This document shows positions 42,935-50,767 of a stretch of 64,000 bases of DNA, one piece after another. Made by a program: the position numbers and the translations under genes. The stretch's first letter is position 1, and each line of letters begins with the position of its first letter. Source of the DNA: Kribbella sp. CA-293567 (GTDB lineage: Bacteria; Actinomycetota; Actinomycetes; Propionibacteriales; Kribbellaceae); the NCBI RefSeq assembly GCF_027627575.1, contig NZ_CP114065.1, positions 7,254,001 through 7,318,000 on the forward strand, written 5' to 3'. The notes under the pieces are model-generated. The model worked only from the letters and a program-made list of their open reading frames with translations. It made no database searches and was not told the DNA's origin.

Positions 42935-43477
42935 TCAGCGCTTGATCGGCTTGACCGCGTCCAGGTACGGCGCGGTCGCGTCGGCTTCGACGTACTGCAA
43001 CCGGTCCTTCGGCAGCGGCCATGGCACAGCAACCTGCGGATCGAAGAGGTTGAGCACCGTCCTCGGTGCGTCGGGAGACCAGTGGGCGGTCAGCAGGTAG
43101 GTGTAGACCGTATTGGGCTCGAGCGTGCAGAACGAGTGCCCGCACCCCTCGGGCAGGAAGATCCCCTGCCCTGGGGTGAGCTCGAAGGTCTCCAGCCGAC
43201 CGAAGGCCGGGCCGTCGCGCAGATCCACGATCGCGGTGAACAGCCAGCCCGCTGCCGGGGAGATGTAACGGTCCCAGGCTTCCGCGTGAATGCCGCGGGT
43301 GATGCCGACGTCAGCGGTGTAAGCGACGTTGTTCTGCACGAAGTCGACCTCGGGGAACCCCTGGCCGACCAGTTTCGCCTGGTGGAAGCTCTCCTTGAAC
43401 CAGCCCTGCGGAGTCTCGATCACCTCCAGTTCGACGTGCAGAAGGCCCGGGATGCTGGTCTGCTCGACGGTCGGCAT
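42935..43477 (-). CDS. dTDP-4-dehydrorhamnose 3,5-epimerase-like protein (RmlC family)
   Basis: A 180-residue cupin with the RmlC pattern: GITRGIH with catalytic His64, the WLFTAIVDLRDG segment with the conserved Asp, IFLPEGCGHSF, and YTYLLTAHWSPDAPRTV near the C-terminus. It should epimerise a dTDP-4-keto-6-deoxysugar. No rmlA, B or D gene is adjacent, so it may serve a pathway elsewhere or a dideoxysugar made by the WecE-type enzymes 20 kb away. TAGGCT 7 nt upstream of ATG 43477 suggests a leaderless message. Confidence 0.85.
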   Translation of the reverse strand: MPTVEQTSIPGLLHVELEVIETPQGWFKESFHQAKLVGQGFPEVDFVQNNVAYTADVGITRGIHAEAWDRYISPAAGWLFTAIVDLRDGPAFGRLETFELTPGQGIFLPEGCGHSFCTLEPNTVYTYLLTAHWSPDAPRTVLNLFDPQVAVPWPLPKDRLQYVEADATAPYLDAVKPIKR

Positions 43478-43487
43478 GCCGCGCAGC

Positions 43488-44696
43488 CTACCGGCGTACC
43501 GCGGGGCGAGCTTGGAGTTGAGCCTGATCAGCGGCAGTCAGCCCGGCCTCCCAGCCGGCGCCGTTGGTGATCCGGGTCCGCCGGGTGACGGTGTCCGGGA
43601 AGAGCTTGGTGAACAGCTTCTCCACCTGCTCCTCCCGCCTGGACAGCACCGGCAGCAACCGCCCGGCATCCTCGGCCGGCACAGCAGCCTGCGTCGCCTC
43701 CGCGGTCGCCTGAAGCCGCTCGCCGATGCGTTGCGCGTAGGCCATCAGGAACGACTGACGGAAGGATCGGGTGCGCGACTCGCCGTACCGGCCGATGTGC
43801 TTGCCAGCGGCAAGCATCGCGCGGTTCGCCTGCACCAGCAGCGAAGTACTGAGCAACTCGGTCAGTTGCAGGTCGAGCTCCGCGCCGACGATGGTGACGA
43901 CGGCGAGCTGCTCCATCGAGACGGTGCGGCACCGGTTGGCCGAGGCGACGGCTCCGACCAGCTGGGCCTTCGCGGAGACATAGGGGGTCTCCACCCAGAT
44001 CCGCCGGGCACCGGAGTCGTCCGGCAGGTCGAGTCCGGGATCCGCGTCGACCAGCGCCTGGTCGAGCGAGAACTTGGCCATCAGCTCCTGCGCCTTGCCC
44101 GACAGGGCTTCCGCCTCGTCCGGGAAGTCGGTTGCCTCCGCCTTCGCCAGTAGGGCTCTGATCCGCGCGAGCATCTTGTCGTTCGGAACCGCGGAGGTCG
44201 CCGCGCGGGCTCGCACCGGTGCCCCGGGCAACGGGAAGAGCCGGGCGAGGCCAGGCAGCGACTGCAGGAAGCCCGCGACCGTGAGTGCGGTGTGCAGAGC
44301 CAGGTAGCGGCCGAGTCGCTGGTCGGCTGCCCAGGCGGTCAACCGCAGTTCGGCGTACGGCGGGGCGATGTCGAAGTCGGTCAACTGGTCCAGCCAGCGT
44401 GGGTCGATCTCCTGGTACGCACGGTGCTCGGACGCGATCACCGCCAGCAGCAACGGCTCCGTCCCCGTCTCCAGGCGCCGCCGAGCATGCTGAACCACGT
44501 CGCCCGGCGTCCAGCCGCGCTCCCACGCCGAGCGTGTCAGCCTCTCCAGGAAGGTTTGCAGGCTCCGGTCGACCTGCGGCTGATCCCGCTCGTCGTATCC
44601 ACCCAGCAGCGCCAGGTATCCCTCGGCTTGCCCGTCGTCACGGGCGACGGCGGCCGCGGCCGACGGCAACAGTTCCTGAAGCTCCTGATCACTCAC
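43488..44696 (-). CDS. DUF2786 domain-containing protein
   Basis: A 402-residue protein of unknown function. The DUF2786 signature lies in the centre at about residues 175-215 (MLARIRALLAKAEATDFPDEA then ALSGKAQELMAKFSLDQAL), followed by a domain of the usual DUF7168 type. The N-terminal 150 residues are helical. No motif for catalysis is visible; DUF2786 proteins are often phage- or stress-associated. The downstream RmlC-like gene starts 10 nt after this stop but has its own leaderless-type promoter element. Confidence 0.83.
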   Translation of the reverse strand: MSDQELQELLPSAAAAVARDDGQAEGYLALLGGYDERDQPQVDRSLQTFLERLTRSAWERGWTPGDVVQHARRRLETGTEPLLLAVIASEHRAYQEIDPRWLDQLTDFDIAPPYAELRLTAWAADQRLGRYLALHTALTVAGFLQSLPGLARLFPLPGAPVRARAATSAVPNDKMLARIRALLAKAEATDFPDEAEALSGKAQELMAKFSLDQALVDADPGLDLPDDSGARRIWVETPYVSAKAQLVGAVASANRCRTVSMEQLAVVTIVGAELDLQLTELLSTSLLVQANRAMLAAGKHIGRYGESRTRSFRQSFLMAYAQRIGERLQATAEATQAAVPAEDAGRLLPVLSRREEQVEKLFTKLFPDTVTRRTRITNGAGWEAGLTAADQAQLQARPAVRR

Positions 44697-44764
44697 CCGG
44701 ACGAGTCTGGCACCCGATCCACCCGGACCCCAAAGCCGCCCGAACGCCCTGTGGACAACTCACC

Positions 44765-45511
44765 TCAGATCGACGCGGCACCGTCGATCACCAGCACCTG
44801 ACCGTTCACGTTGGTGTTCTCCAGCAACAACATCCGGACCACCGGGACGACCTCTTCCGGCTCGGTCAGGTGACCGGTCGGCGTCCGGCGGACGATCTGG
44901 TCGAGCTGGGTCTGACCGAGCACGGCCGACATCTCCGAGGCGAAGAACCCCGGGGCGACGGAGTTGACCAGCACCCGGCCACCCAGTTCGCGAGCCATCG
45001 AACGGGTCGCGGCGTCCATCCCGCCCTTCGTCGCGGAGTACGCGACCAGTCCCGGGTAGCCACGCTGCGCGCAGATCGAGGTGACGTTGACGATCCGGCC
45101 CTTCAGCCCCTTCGCGAGCATCCGGCGGAGCACGAACCGGGTCAGCAGCAGGGGCGAGGTCAGGTTGGTCTCGATGATGGCGGCCAACTGCTCGGCCGAG
45201 GTGTGCACGTGCAGCGAGTCCTGTCCGACGGCCGCGTTGTTCACCAGTCCGTCGATCGGGCCGAGTTCGGCCTCGACCTCCTTGACGAAGGCCTGGGTCG
45301 CGTTGGCATCCGTCACGTCCACTGAGCCGACGTGCAACTGCCCGGGGTACTTCGTCGCCAGCGCCGTCAGCTCGGCGGTGACGGTCCGGGCGAACGCGGC
45401 CACCTTCACGCCGGAGGCCAGCAGCTCGGTGACGATCGCCAGCCCGAGACCCCGCGAACCGCCGGAGACGAGCACCACCGAGGACGGCGGTACTGCGGTG
45501 AGGTCAGACAT
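44765..45511 (-). CDS. SDR-family 3-oxoacyl-ACP reductase-like protein
   Basis: A 248-residue short-chain dehydrogenase with the NAD(P)-binding GGSRGLG at 17-23, NNAA motif, catalytic Ser in NVTSICAQ and Tyr/Lys in AYSATKGG near 155-160. The FabG-like sequence together with its ACP partner suggests reduction of an acyl-ACP keto group. Its first 8 nt overlap the end of the AMP-ligase gene, so it is the last gene of a tight cassette with the ligase and the carrier protein. Confidence 0.88.
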   Translation of the reverse strand: MSDLTAVPPSSVVLVSGGSRGLGLAIVTELLASGVKVAAFARTVTAELTALATKYPGQLHVGSVDVTDANATQAFVKEVEAELGPIDGLVNNAAVGQDSLHVHTSAEQLAAIIETNLTSPLLLTRFVLRRMLAKGLKGRIVNVTSICAQRGYPGLVAYSATKGGMDAATRSMARELGGRVLVNSVAPGFFASEMSAVLGQTQLDQIVRRTPTGHLTEPEEVVPVVRMLLLENTNVNGQVLVIDGAASI

Positions 45512-46760
45512 CGCTCTTCAACGTCTCCTTCTGCGGAATCTCGGCCAGGAACTTGATCCGCCGCGGTACGCCGTAGTCCGGCAGGCGGTTGGAGCACCAC
45601 TGCACCAGGTCCTGGTCGGTGATCGGCCCGAGCGCGGGACTGGCCACCACCTCGGCGGCGACCATCCGGCCGACCAGCGGCGCCTTGCGGGCGAACACCC
45701 GCGCCCAGGCGACGCCCGGGTGAGCCATCAGCACGTTGCGGACCAGGCCCGCCGACACCTTCGAACCACCGACGTTGATCTCGTCGGTGTCGAGCCGGCC
45801 GGTGATCAGCACCCGGTCACCGGCGAACTCGACCCGGTCACCGGTCCGCACGGCGCCGTCCAACCCGGCGCCGTGGTGCGGTGAGGTGATCACCAGTTCG
45901 TCACCGTCGACGGAGATGACCGGCCGCTCGTCCTCCGGGCCGGGCTCGCGGTCCAGCCAGGCCTTGGGGAAACCGGCCTGGCCGTCGTGCACCACGATCG
46001 AGGCACCGACCTCGGAGGAGGCGTAGATCCAGGAGACCCGGGCCTTCGGGAAGATCTCCCGCAGCCGGTCGAGGATGGTCTGGTCCACCGGTTCGCCGCC
46101 GAGCGTGATCTGCTCCAGCGGCACCTCGGCCAGCGCCTCGGTGTCGCGGTAGATCGTCTGCCGCCAGAAGGTCGGCGTACCGGAGGCCGCGGTGACGCCG
46201 TGCTCGGCCGCGATGGACGGCCAGATCTCCAGCTCGGACGGCTCGATCACGACCAGGCCCTGATAGGCCTGGGTCAGCGACATCGTTACCACCTGCCACC
46301 AGGCGTAGGTGCCAGGCGAGTACGGCAGCAGCCAAGTTCGCGGTTGCTGCTGGGTGGTGACGGTGGTCAGCGACTCGAGCGTGTGGCCGATCCGGGTCGG
46401 GCGGCCGGTGGAGCCGGAGGTGAGCAGCCAGGCACGGCCGGATTCCTCTACCCGCTTGAGTTTCGCGGGCTCGACGGAGTGTTCGTCGCCCTTCGCGATG
46501 ACGATCGCGAAACCGGAGTCGGCGAGCTCCTCGCGCATGCTCAGGTCGACCCGCGAGGTGGTGGCGACGAGCAACTCGGTGCCGTGCACGGCGTGGTGCC
46601 GGACGGCGGCCAGCGCGTCGGCGCCGTTGTCGACCAGCACCGCGGCCGGCGACGGCAGCTGCGGAAGCTTGTGCAAAGTGCGCCACGTCGCGGTCCTGCC
46701 GCCGGCGACGACGGTGTTGTCGTCACCGATCAGGGCGGTGGACCGGCGCCGCGTGGTCAC
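45504..46760 (-). CDS. AMP-binding acyl-CoA synthetase/acyl-ACP ligase
   Basis: A 418-residue adenylate-forming enzyme, shorter than the usual 500+ because the N-terminal region is compact. Motif A3 LLTSGSTGRPT, A5 YASSEVG, A7 RTGDRVEF, A8 ITGRLDTDEINVGG and the C-terminal Lys segment PQKETLKSDV (A10) are all present, so the enzyme should be active. It overlaps the carrier-protein gene by 4 nt and the SDR gene by 8 nt. It probably activates a carboxylic acid and loads it on the adjacent carrier protein. Confidence 0.87.
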   Translation of the reverse strand: MTTRRRSTALIGDDNTVVAGGRTATWRTLHKLPQLPSPAAVLVDNGADALAAVRHHAVHGTELLVATTSRVDLSMREELADSGFAIVIAKGDEHSVEPAKLKRVEESGRAWLLTSGSTGRPTRIGHTLESLTTVTTQQQPRTWLLPYSPGTYAWWQVVTMSLTQAYQGLVVIEPSELEIWPSIAAEHGVTAASGTPTFWRQTIYRDTEALAEVPLEQITLGGEPVDQTILDRLREIFPKARVSWIYASSEVGASIVVHDGQAGFPKAWLDREPGPEDERPVISVDGDELVITSPHHGAGLDGAVRTGDRVEFAGDRVLITGRLDTDEINVGGSKVSAGLVRNVLMAHPGVAWARVFARKAPLVGRMVAAEVVASPALGPITDQDLVQWCSNRLPDYGVPRRIKFLAEIPQKETLKSDV

Positions 46761-47008
46761 GCCGACTGGAGCTGCTCGATGAAGTCCAGCACGTCGCCGA
46801 CCTTGGCGATCTGGCGCAGCCCGGGGGCGTCGAAGTTCAGCTCGTCACCGATCTCGTCCTCGACCCGGAGGGCCAGCTCGGAGAAGTCCAGCGAGCGGAA
46901 CCCGATCTCCCGCAGGTCGGCGCCGTCGTCGGCCGGCAGGGTCTTGCCCTGTGCCTCCAGCACCGCTCCCATCAGGTCCCGGATCTGCTCCCGCGTCAGC
47001 TCAGCCAT
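46757..47008 (-). CDS. Acyl carrier protein
   Basis: ATG at 47006-47008 gives an 83-residue acidic protein with the four-helix pattern of acyl carrier proteins. The phosphopantetheine attachment site is Ser39 in GFRSLDFSELALRVEDEIG. A longer frame upstream is not supported: a TAGGCT -10-like element lies 8 nt before this ATG. It overlaps the ligase gene by 4 nt and starts the carrier/ligase/reductase cassette. No AcpS is seen nearby, so the housekeeping transferase would activate it. Confidence 0.88.
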   Translation of the reverse strand: MAELTREQIRDLMGAVLEAQGKTLPADDGADLREIGFRSLDFSELALRVEDEIGDELNFDAPGLRQIAKVGDVLDFIEQLQSA

Positions 47009-47083
47009 GACCACAGAGCCTAGGGCATGCCCGGCGGGCCGCTGCAGTCGCGAGCAGGTGCTCGGTGCGGGCGCCGACACGGG

Positions 47084-47278
47084 CTACCGCACCTCGGCAG
47101 CCGGATCGGGACCGGCCTCCGGTACGGCGCCGGGCGCGGTACCGGAGAGTTTGCGGCGGACCCGCCGGACCCGGTCACGGATCTCCCAGCCGACCAGGGC
47201 GATCATCGGAGCCGCGGCGGCGAGCGCGGCGAGCAACATCTCCTCGACCGGAAATCCTGCGAGGTGCTGGGCAGGCAT
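47084..47278 (-). CDS. Small single-pass membrane protein
   Basis: A 64-residue protein with a very good ribosome binding site (GGGAGGT 6 nt before the ATG at 47278). Residues about 12-31 form a hydrophobic helix, followed by a basic segment RDRVRRVRRKL and a Pro/Ala-rich tail. No family is recognised. It lies 75 nt upstream of the acyl carrier protein gene on the same strand and is divergent from the polytopic membrane gene at 47479. Confidence 0.7.
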   Translation of the reverse strand: MPAQHLAGFPVEEMLLAALAAAAPMIALVGWEIRDRVRRVRRKLSGTAPGAVPEAGPDPAAEVR

Positions 47279-47478
47279 GACGTGACCTCCCGTGCGCTGT
47301 GTGACGGACCAGGGGGAGTTCGCCTACTCAGTGTAGGCGTGGGCCGTCGCCTGGTAAACGGCTCATACACTGTTGACCGTTTGTCAGCGATGGATGTGAC
47401 AGCAGTAGTGACGTGCAGCGAACTTTTCGTCGTCCGGGGCACTCTTCCGTCTGCGTGGACGCGACCGAGAGGACCGGT

Positions 47479-50235
47479 ATGACGAGACCAGGACGGGCGA
47501 TGGGGCTTGCCTCGATGGTGAGCCTGCCCGTGCTTCCGCTCGCCTGGTTCATCGCGTTGCAGGACCACGCGCCGTGGATGCCGGCTGCCTATCTCGGCTA
47601 TCTGCTGCTGGTGATCGCCGTCCCCGGCACGTTGTTCTGGCGCCGGCTGACCGGCGGCACCGGCTGGTTCACCGTCGACGTCGCCCTCGGCACGTCGTTC
47701 GGTCTGGCGGTCGAGGCGCTGATCTATCCGGTCGTCCGGTACTTCGACATCCCGCTCGCCGTTCTGGTGATGCCGGCGCTCGCGATGGGGGTCTATCGCG
47801 CGTTCCCGCAGAGCAAGCTGCCGGTGAAGCCGACGCCGTGGTGGGCGATGGCCGGCGTGATGCTGGCCGTCGGCGTGGTCGCGGCCTGGTTCGTCCGGGT
47901 CGGGTCGCAGCTGATCCCGATCGACGGTCCCGCCGCGTTGCGCTCCGACACCGACGCCTCACGCAACCTGGCGCTGGCGGCCGAGCTGACTCATCACTTC
48001 CCGCCGCAGCTCCCCTACGCCTCCGGCCGGCCGCTCACGAGCCATTTCGCCGTCTACGACCACCTTGCGTCGGCGCACTGGATCACCAGCGTCGAACTCG
48101 ACGTACTGACCCAGCGGATGGCTCCTCTCGCTTTCCTTCTCCTTACTGTCCTTGGCGCGGCAGCGGTCGGTGTGGTGCTCACCGGACGAGCGGTGGCGGC
48201 CCCGATCGCCGCTGGGCTCACTGTGGCCGCAGGTGAGCTTGCTGCCTGGCCGTGGGCCGTCGATGCCAGGCTCTTCAACGACAGCCCGTTCTCGCTGGGT
48301 CAGCTGACCAACCCGTCGCAGGCGTTTTCCACTGTGCTGATGCTGCCGCTGATAGCCGTGACGCCCATGCTGCTACGCCGCAAGCCGACACAGACGCGTG
48401 CGCACGTCATCGGCATGCTGGTGGCGGCGACTGTGCTCATCGCGGCCATCTCTGCGACCAAGGCCTCCGCACTCCCCGTGTACGCCGCCGGACTGGCCGC
48501 CGCTTGGGTCTACCTGACAGTGCAGGCCCGTCGGCTCAACCTGCGAGCGCTGGTGCTCGGGGTGGGAATCGCGGCCTGCTACGCCTTCACCTTCTTCGTC
48601 GTACTGCGGCGCTCGCCGTCCGGTATCGAGTTCAAGCCCGGCAAGACGTTCCGGCACCTGATGGATGTGATGACCCCGCTGCACACCACCGCCGCGGTGC
48701 TGGTGATCGCGAGCATCGTGGTGATCGGCTGGTTGATGCCCGCGGTCGGCGCCCTGCTGATCAAGCGGCGCTTGCCACGCGATCCGATGGTTCTGTTCCT
48801 GCTGGTGGGTCTGATGGCGTCGGTGATCGCAGCCGGTCTGCTGTACGACGCCGGCCAGACACAGGTGTTCTTCGTCCGTACCGGCTTCGTCTACGGCGTT
48901 CTGCTCGCCACCTGGGGCCTGGGGTCGCTCGACCGAAAGCAGTACTACGTCGCCGCCGCGGGGTTGCTGATCGGCGCCGCCGCGATCTACTGGGGCCGCT
49001 ACCGGTCCGAAGAGTCGTGCACGACTGCGAACTGTTTCGCTCAGCCGATCGTGGTCGCGCTGGTCATCGCTGTCATCGGAGCCGGTGCGCTGGGGCTGTT
49101 GCTGCGGCTGAAGCGGCGGATGTGGGCAGTGGTGGCCGTCGCGGTCGCGCTGGGGTTGACGGTGTCGCCGACGATGGCGTCGCTGAAGGAGTTCGCCGCG
49201 CCTCCGCTGACGGCGTACGAGTCGATTGCTCCGGGCGGGATCGAGGGAGCCCGCTTCATCCGGCGCAACTCGGGGCCGAACGATCTGATCGCCACGAACA
49301 TCCACTGCCGGCGGGCGGATGCCGATCGCTGCTTCACCGGCTCGTACTGGATCGCCGGGTACGCCGAGCGGCGGGTGCTGGTGGAAGGCTGGGCCTACAA
49401 CCAGCGCGTCGACGACAGCTATGCGGGCGACGAGAAGGTCCAGGGCACCTACTGGGACCTGGAGCGGCGCCGGCTGAACGACCAGGCGTTCACCGAGCCG
49501 ACGCGAGAGCTGCTGGAGACGCTGCGGACGCGGTACGGCGTCCAGTGGTTGCTGGCCGACGAGCGAGTCGGCACGCCCCCGGACGCACTGGAGAAGCTGG
49601 CACCGCTGCGCTTCCACTACGGGACGGTCCGCATCTACCAGGTCGGCCCGCCGCCGTCAGCCACCCCGTTCCCGCCACAGAACCCCTGCCCGACCGAAAC
49701 CCCCGGCGGATCCCCAAGCCCGGGCTTCCCATCGCAGACCCCAGGCGGTTTCCCAACCCAGACCCCGGGCTTCCCATCGCAGACCCCGGGCGGAAACCCG
49801 AGCCAGACACCGGGCGGTTTCCCCACGCAAACCCCGGGCGCACTGCCGAGCCAGACACCTGGCGGTCTCCCGACCCAATCCCCCGGCGGGGTTCCCAGCC
49901 AGAACCCGGGAGCGTCCCAGTCCCCTGGTTCGTCGCAGACCCCGGGCGGTTTCCAGAGCAAAACCCCAGGCGGCTTCTCAGCCCAACCCCCGGCCGGAGG
50001 CGCGCCGCTGGCTCCGGAGGCACCCACGGAGACTCCCGGCGCACTGCCGAGCCAGACGCCGTCACCGACGACCAGCCCCTGCACGCCGCCAACACCCAGC
50101 GGTACGCCGTCCCAGACACCGGGCGGCTTCCCGAGCCAAACTCCCGGCGGCCTGCCCACTCAGACGCCTGGCGGTCTCCCGTCCTCCCAGACGCCTGGTG
50201 GGTCGCCGTCACCCAGCTTCACGCCTCAGCCGTAG
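47479..50235 (+). CDS. Polytopic GT-C-like membrane protein with repetitive Pro/Thr/Gly tail
   Basis: ATG at 47479 is preceded by AGAGGA. The 918-residue protein has about twelve to thirteen membrane segments within residues 1-575, an external loop with a conserved-looking SDTDASRNLALAAEL motif, and a soluble region at about 585-730 (GIEGARFIRRNSGPNDLIATN, YGVQWLLADERVG) resembling the extracytoplasmic domain of GT-C glycosyltransferases. Residues 733-918 are low-complexity repeats based on QTPGG(F/L)P. The role is probably transfer or modification of lipid-linked glycans, but the family is not certain. The tail may cross the wall. Confidence 0.8.
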   Translation: MTRPGRAMGLASMVSLPVLPLAWFIALQDHAPWMPAAYLGYLLLVIAVPGTLFWRRLTGGTGWFTVDVALGTSFGLAVEALIYPVVRYFDIPLAVLVMPALAMGVYRAFPQSKLPVKPTPWWAMAGVMLAVGVVAAWFVRVGSQLIPIDGPAALRSDTDASRNLALAAELTHHFPPQLPYASGRPLTSHFAVYDHLASAHWITSVELDVLTQRMAPLAFLLLTVLGAAAVGVVLTGRAVAAPIAAGLTVAAGELAAWPWAVDARLFNDSPFSLGQLTNPSQAFSTVLMLPLIAVTPMLLRRKPTQTRAHVIGMLVAATVLIAAISATKASALPVYAAGLAAAWVYLTVQARRLNLRALVLGVGIAACYAFTFFVVLRRSPSGIEFKPGKTFRHLMDVMTPLHTTAAVLVIASIVVIGWLMPAVGALLIKRRLPRDPMVLFLLVGLMASVIAAGLLYDAGQTQVFFVRTGFVYGVLLATWGLGSLDRKQYYVAAAGLLIGAAAIYWGRYRSEESCTTANCFAQPIVVALVIAVIGAGALGLLLRLKRRMWAVVAVAVALGLTVSPTMASLKEFAAPPLTAYESIAPGGIEGARFIRRNSGPNDLIATNIHCRRADADRCFTGSYWIAGYAERRVLVEGWAYNQRVDDSYAGDEKVQGTYWDLERRRLNDQAFTEPTRELLETLRTRYGVQWLLADERVGTPPDALEKLAPLRFHYGTVRIYQVGPPPSATPFPPQNPCPTETPGGSPSPGFPSQTPGGFPTQTPGFPSQTPGGNPSQTPGGFPTQTPGALPSQTPGGLPTQSPGGVPSQNPGASQSPGSSQTPGGFQSKTPGGFSAQPPAGGAPLAPEAPTETPGALPSQTPSPTTSPCTPPTPSGTPSQTPGGFPSQTPGGLPTQTPGGLPSSQTPGGSPSPSFTPQP
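49680..50230 (+). repeat. Degenerate tandem repeats coding for the QTPGG tail
   Basis: About twenty imperfect units with the core CAGACNCCNGGCGG encode (S/T)QTPGG(F/L)P-type octapeptides interrupted by Pro/Ser/Glu-rich spacers. The repeats occupy the whole 3' end of the membrane-protein gene and stop at its stop codon. Confidence 0.85.
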
Positions 50236-50262
50236 CCTCAGCGATCACTCAGGGCTGATCGA

Positions 50263-50622
50263 TCAGCGGGTCTCGCAAGGCAGGCCACCGCTGGTGAAGC
50301 TGCCGTCCGAGTTGTGCCGCCACACCTGCGCGCAGACCTTCGTCCCACGGGCCGGGTAGCGCTCCCAGGTCTTGCGGCGGACGTCGCCGGCCCGCCAGGT
50401 GTACGGACCGTCGGTGTCGTGCACTCCCGGGTAGAACATGTCCATGTGGTAGGTCCCGGTCACACACCCCGACTGGTGCTGGGTGACCGGCCGCCCGCTG
50501 CCGTCGAAGGTGATGAAGACACACCCGTTCGATCCCGCCGAGGCCGTCGTCGTCATCGTCAGCGCGGAAGCCGCCATCACCGCGCCGGCCACGGCCACGC
50601 GCACAACATTCCTCTTGCTCAT
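50263..50622 (-). CDS. Small secreted protein with four cysteines
   Basis: ATG at 50620-50622 (AAGGGG 8 nt upstream) gives 119 residues with a Sec signal peptide (about 1-29, ending ASA). The mature part has four Cys (CVFITFDG, SGCVTG, KVCAQVW, LPCETR), which could form two disulfides, and several Trp/Tyr. No family is recognised. It is convergent with the repeat-tailed membrane protein gene (27 nt between stops). It may be an extracellular inhibitor or binding protein; function unassigned. Confidence 0.78.
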   Translation of the reverse strand: MSKRNVVRVAVAGAVMAASALTMTTTASAGSNGCVFITFDGSGRPVTQHQSGCVTGTYHMDMFYPGVHDTDGPYTWRAGDVRRKTWERYPARGTKVCAQVWRHNSDGSFTSGGLPCETR

Positions 50623-50767
50623 CTGTCGATACCCCTTCGTTTCGTTGGTCAACTCGCACCAAGAAACTACGGATCGTCACCGACGAGAGCCCAACAGTTT
50701 GAGTCTCGTCAAAGCAACACAACTGCGATCCAGTCGCAGATCCGCCGCAACATCCAGCTGCAGTCCC

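Noticed and set aside
50254-50267. Perfect 14-bp palindrome GCTGATCGATCAGC between convergent genes
   Set aside because: It overlaps a stop codon, has no loop suited to a terminator, and no gene nearby needs an operator there; probably chance.
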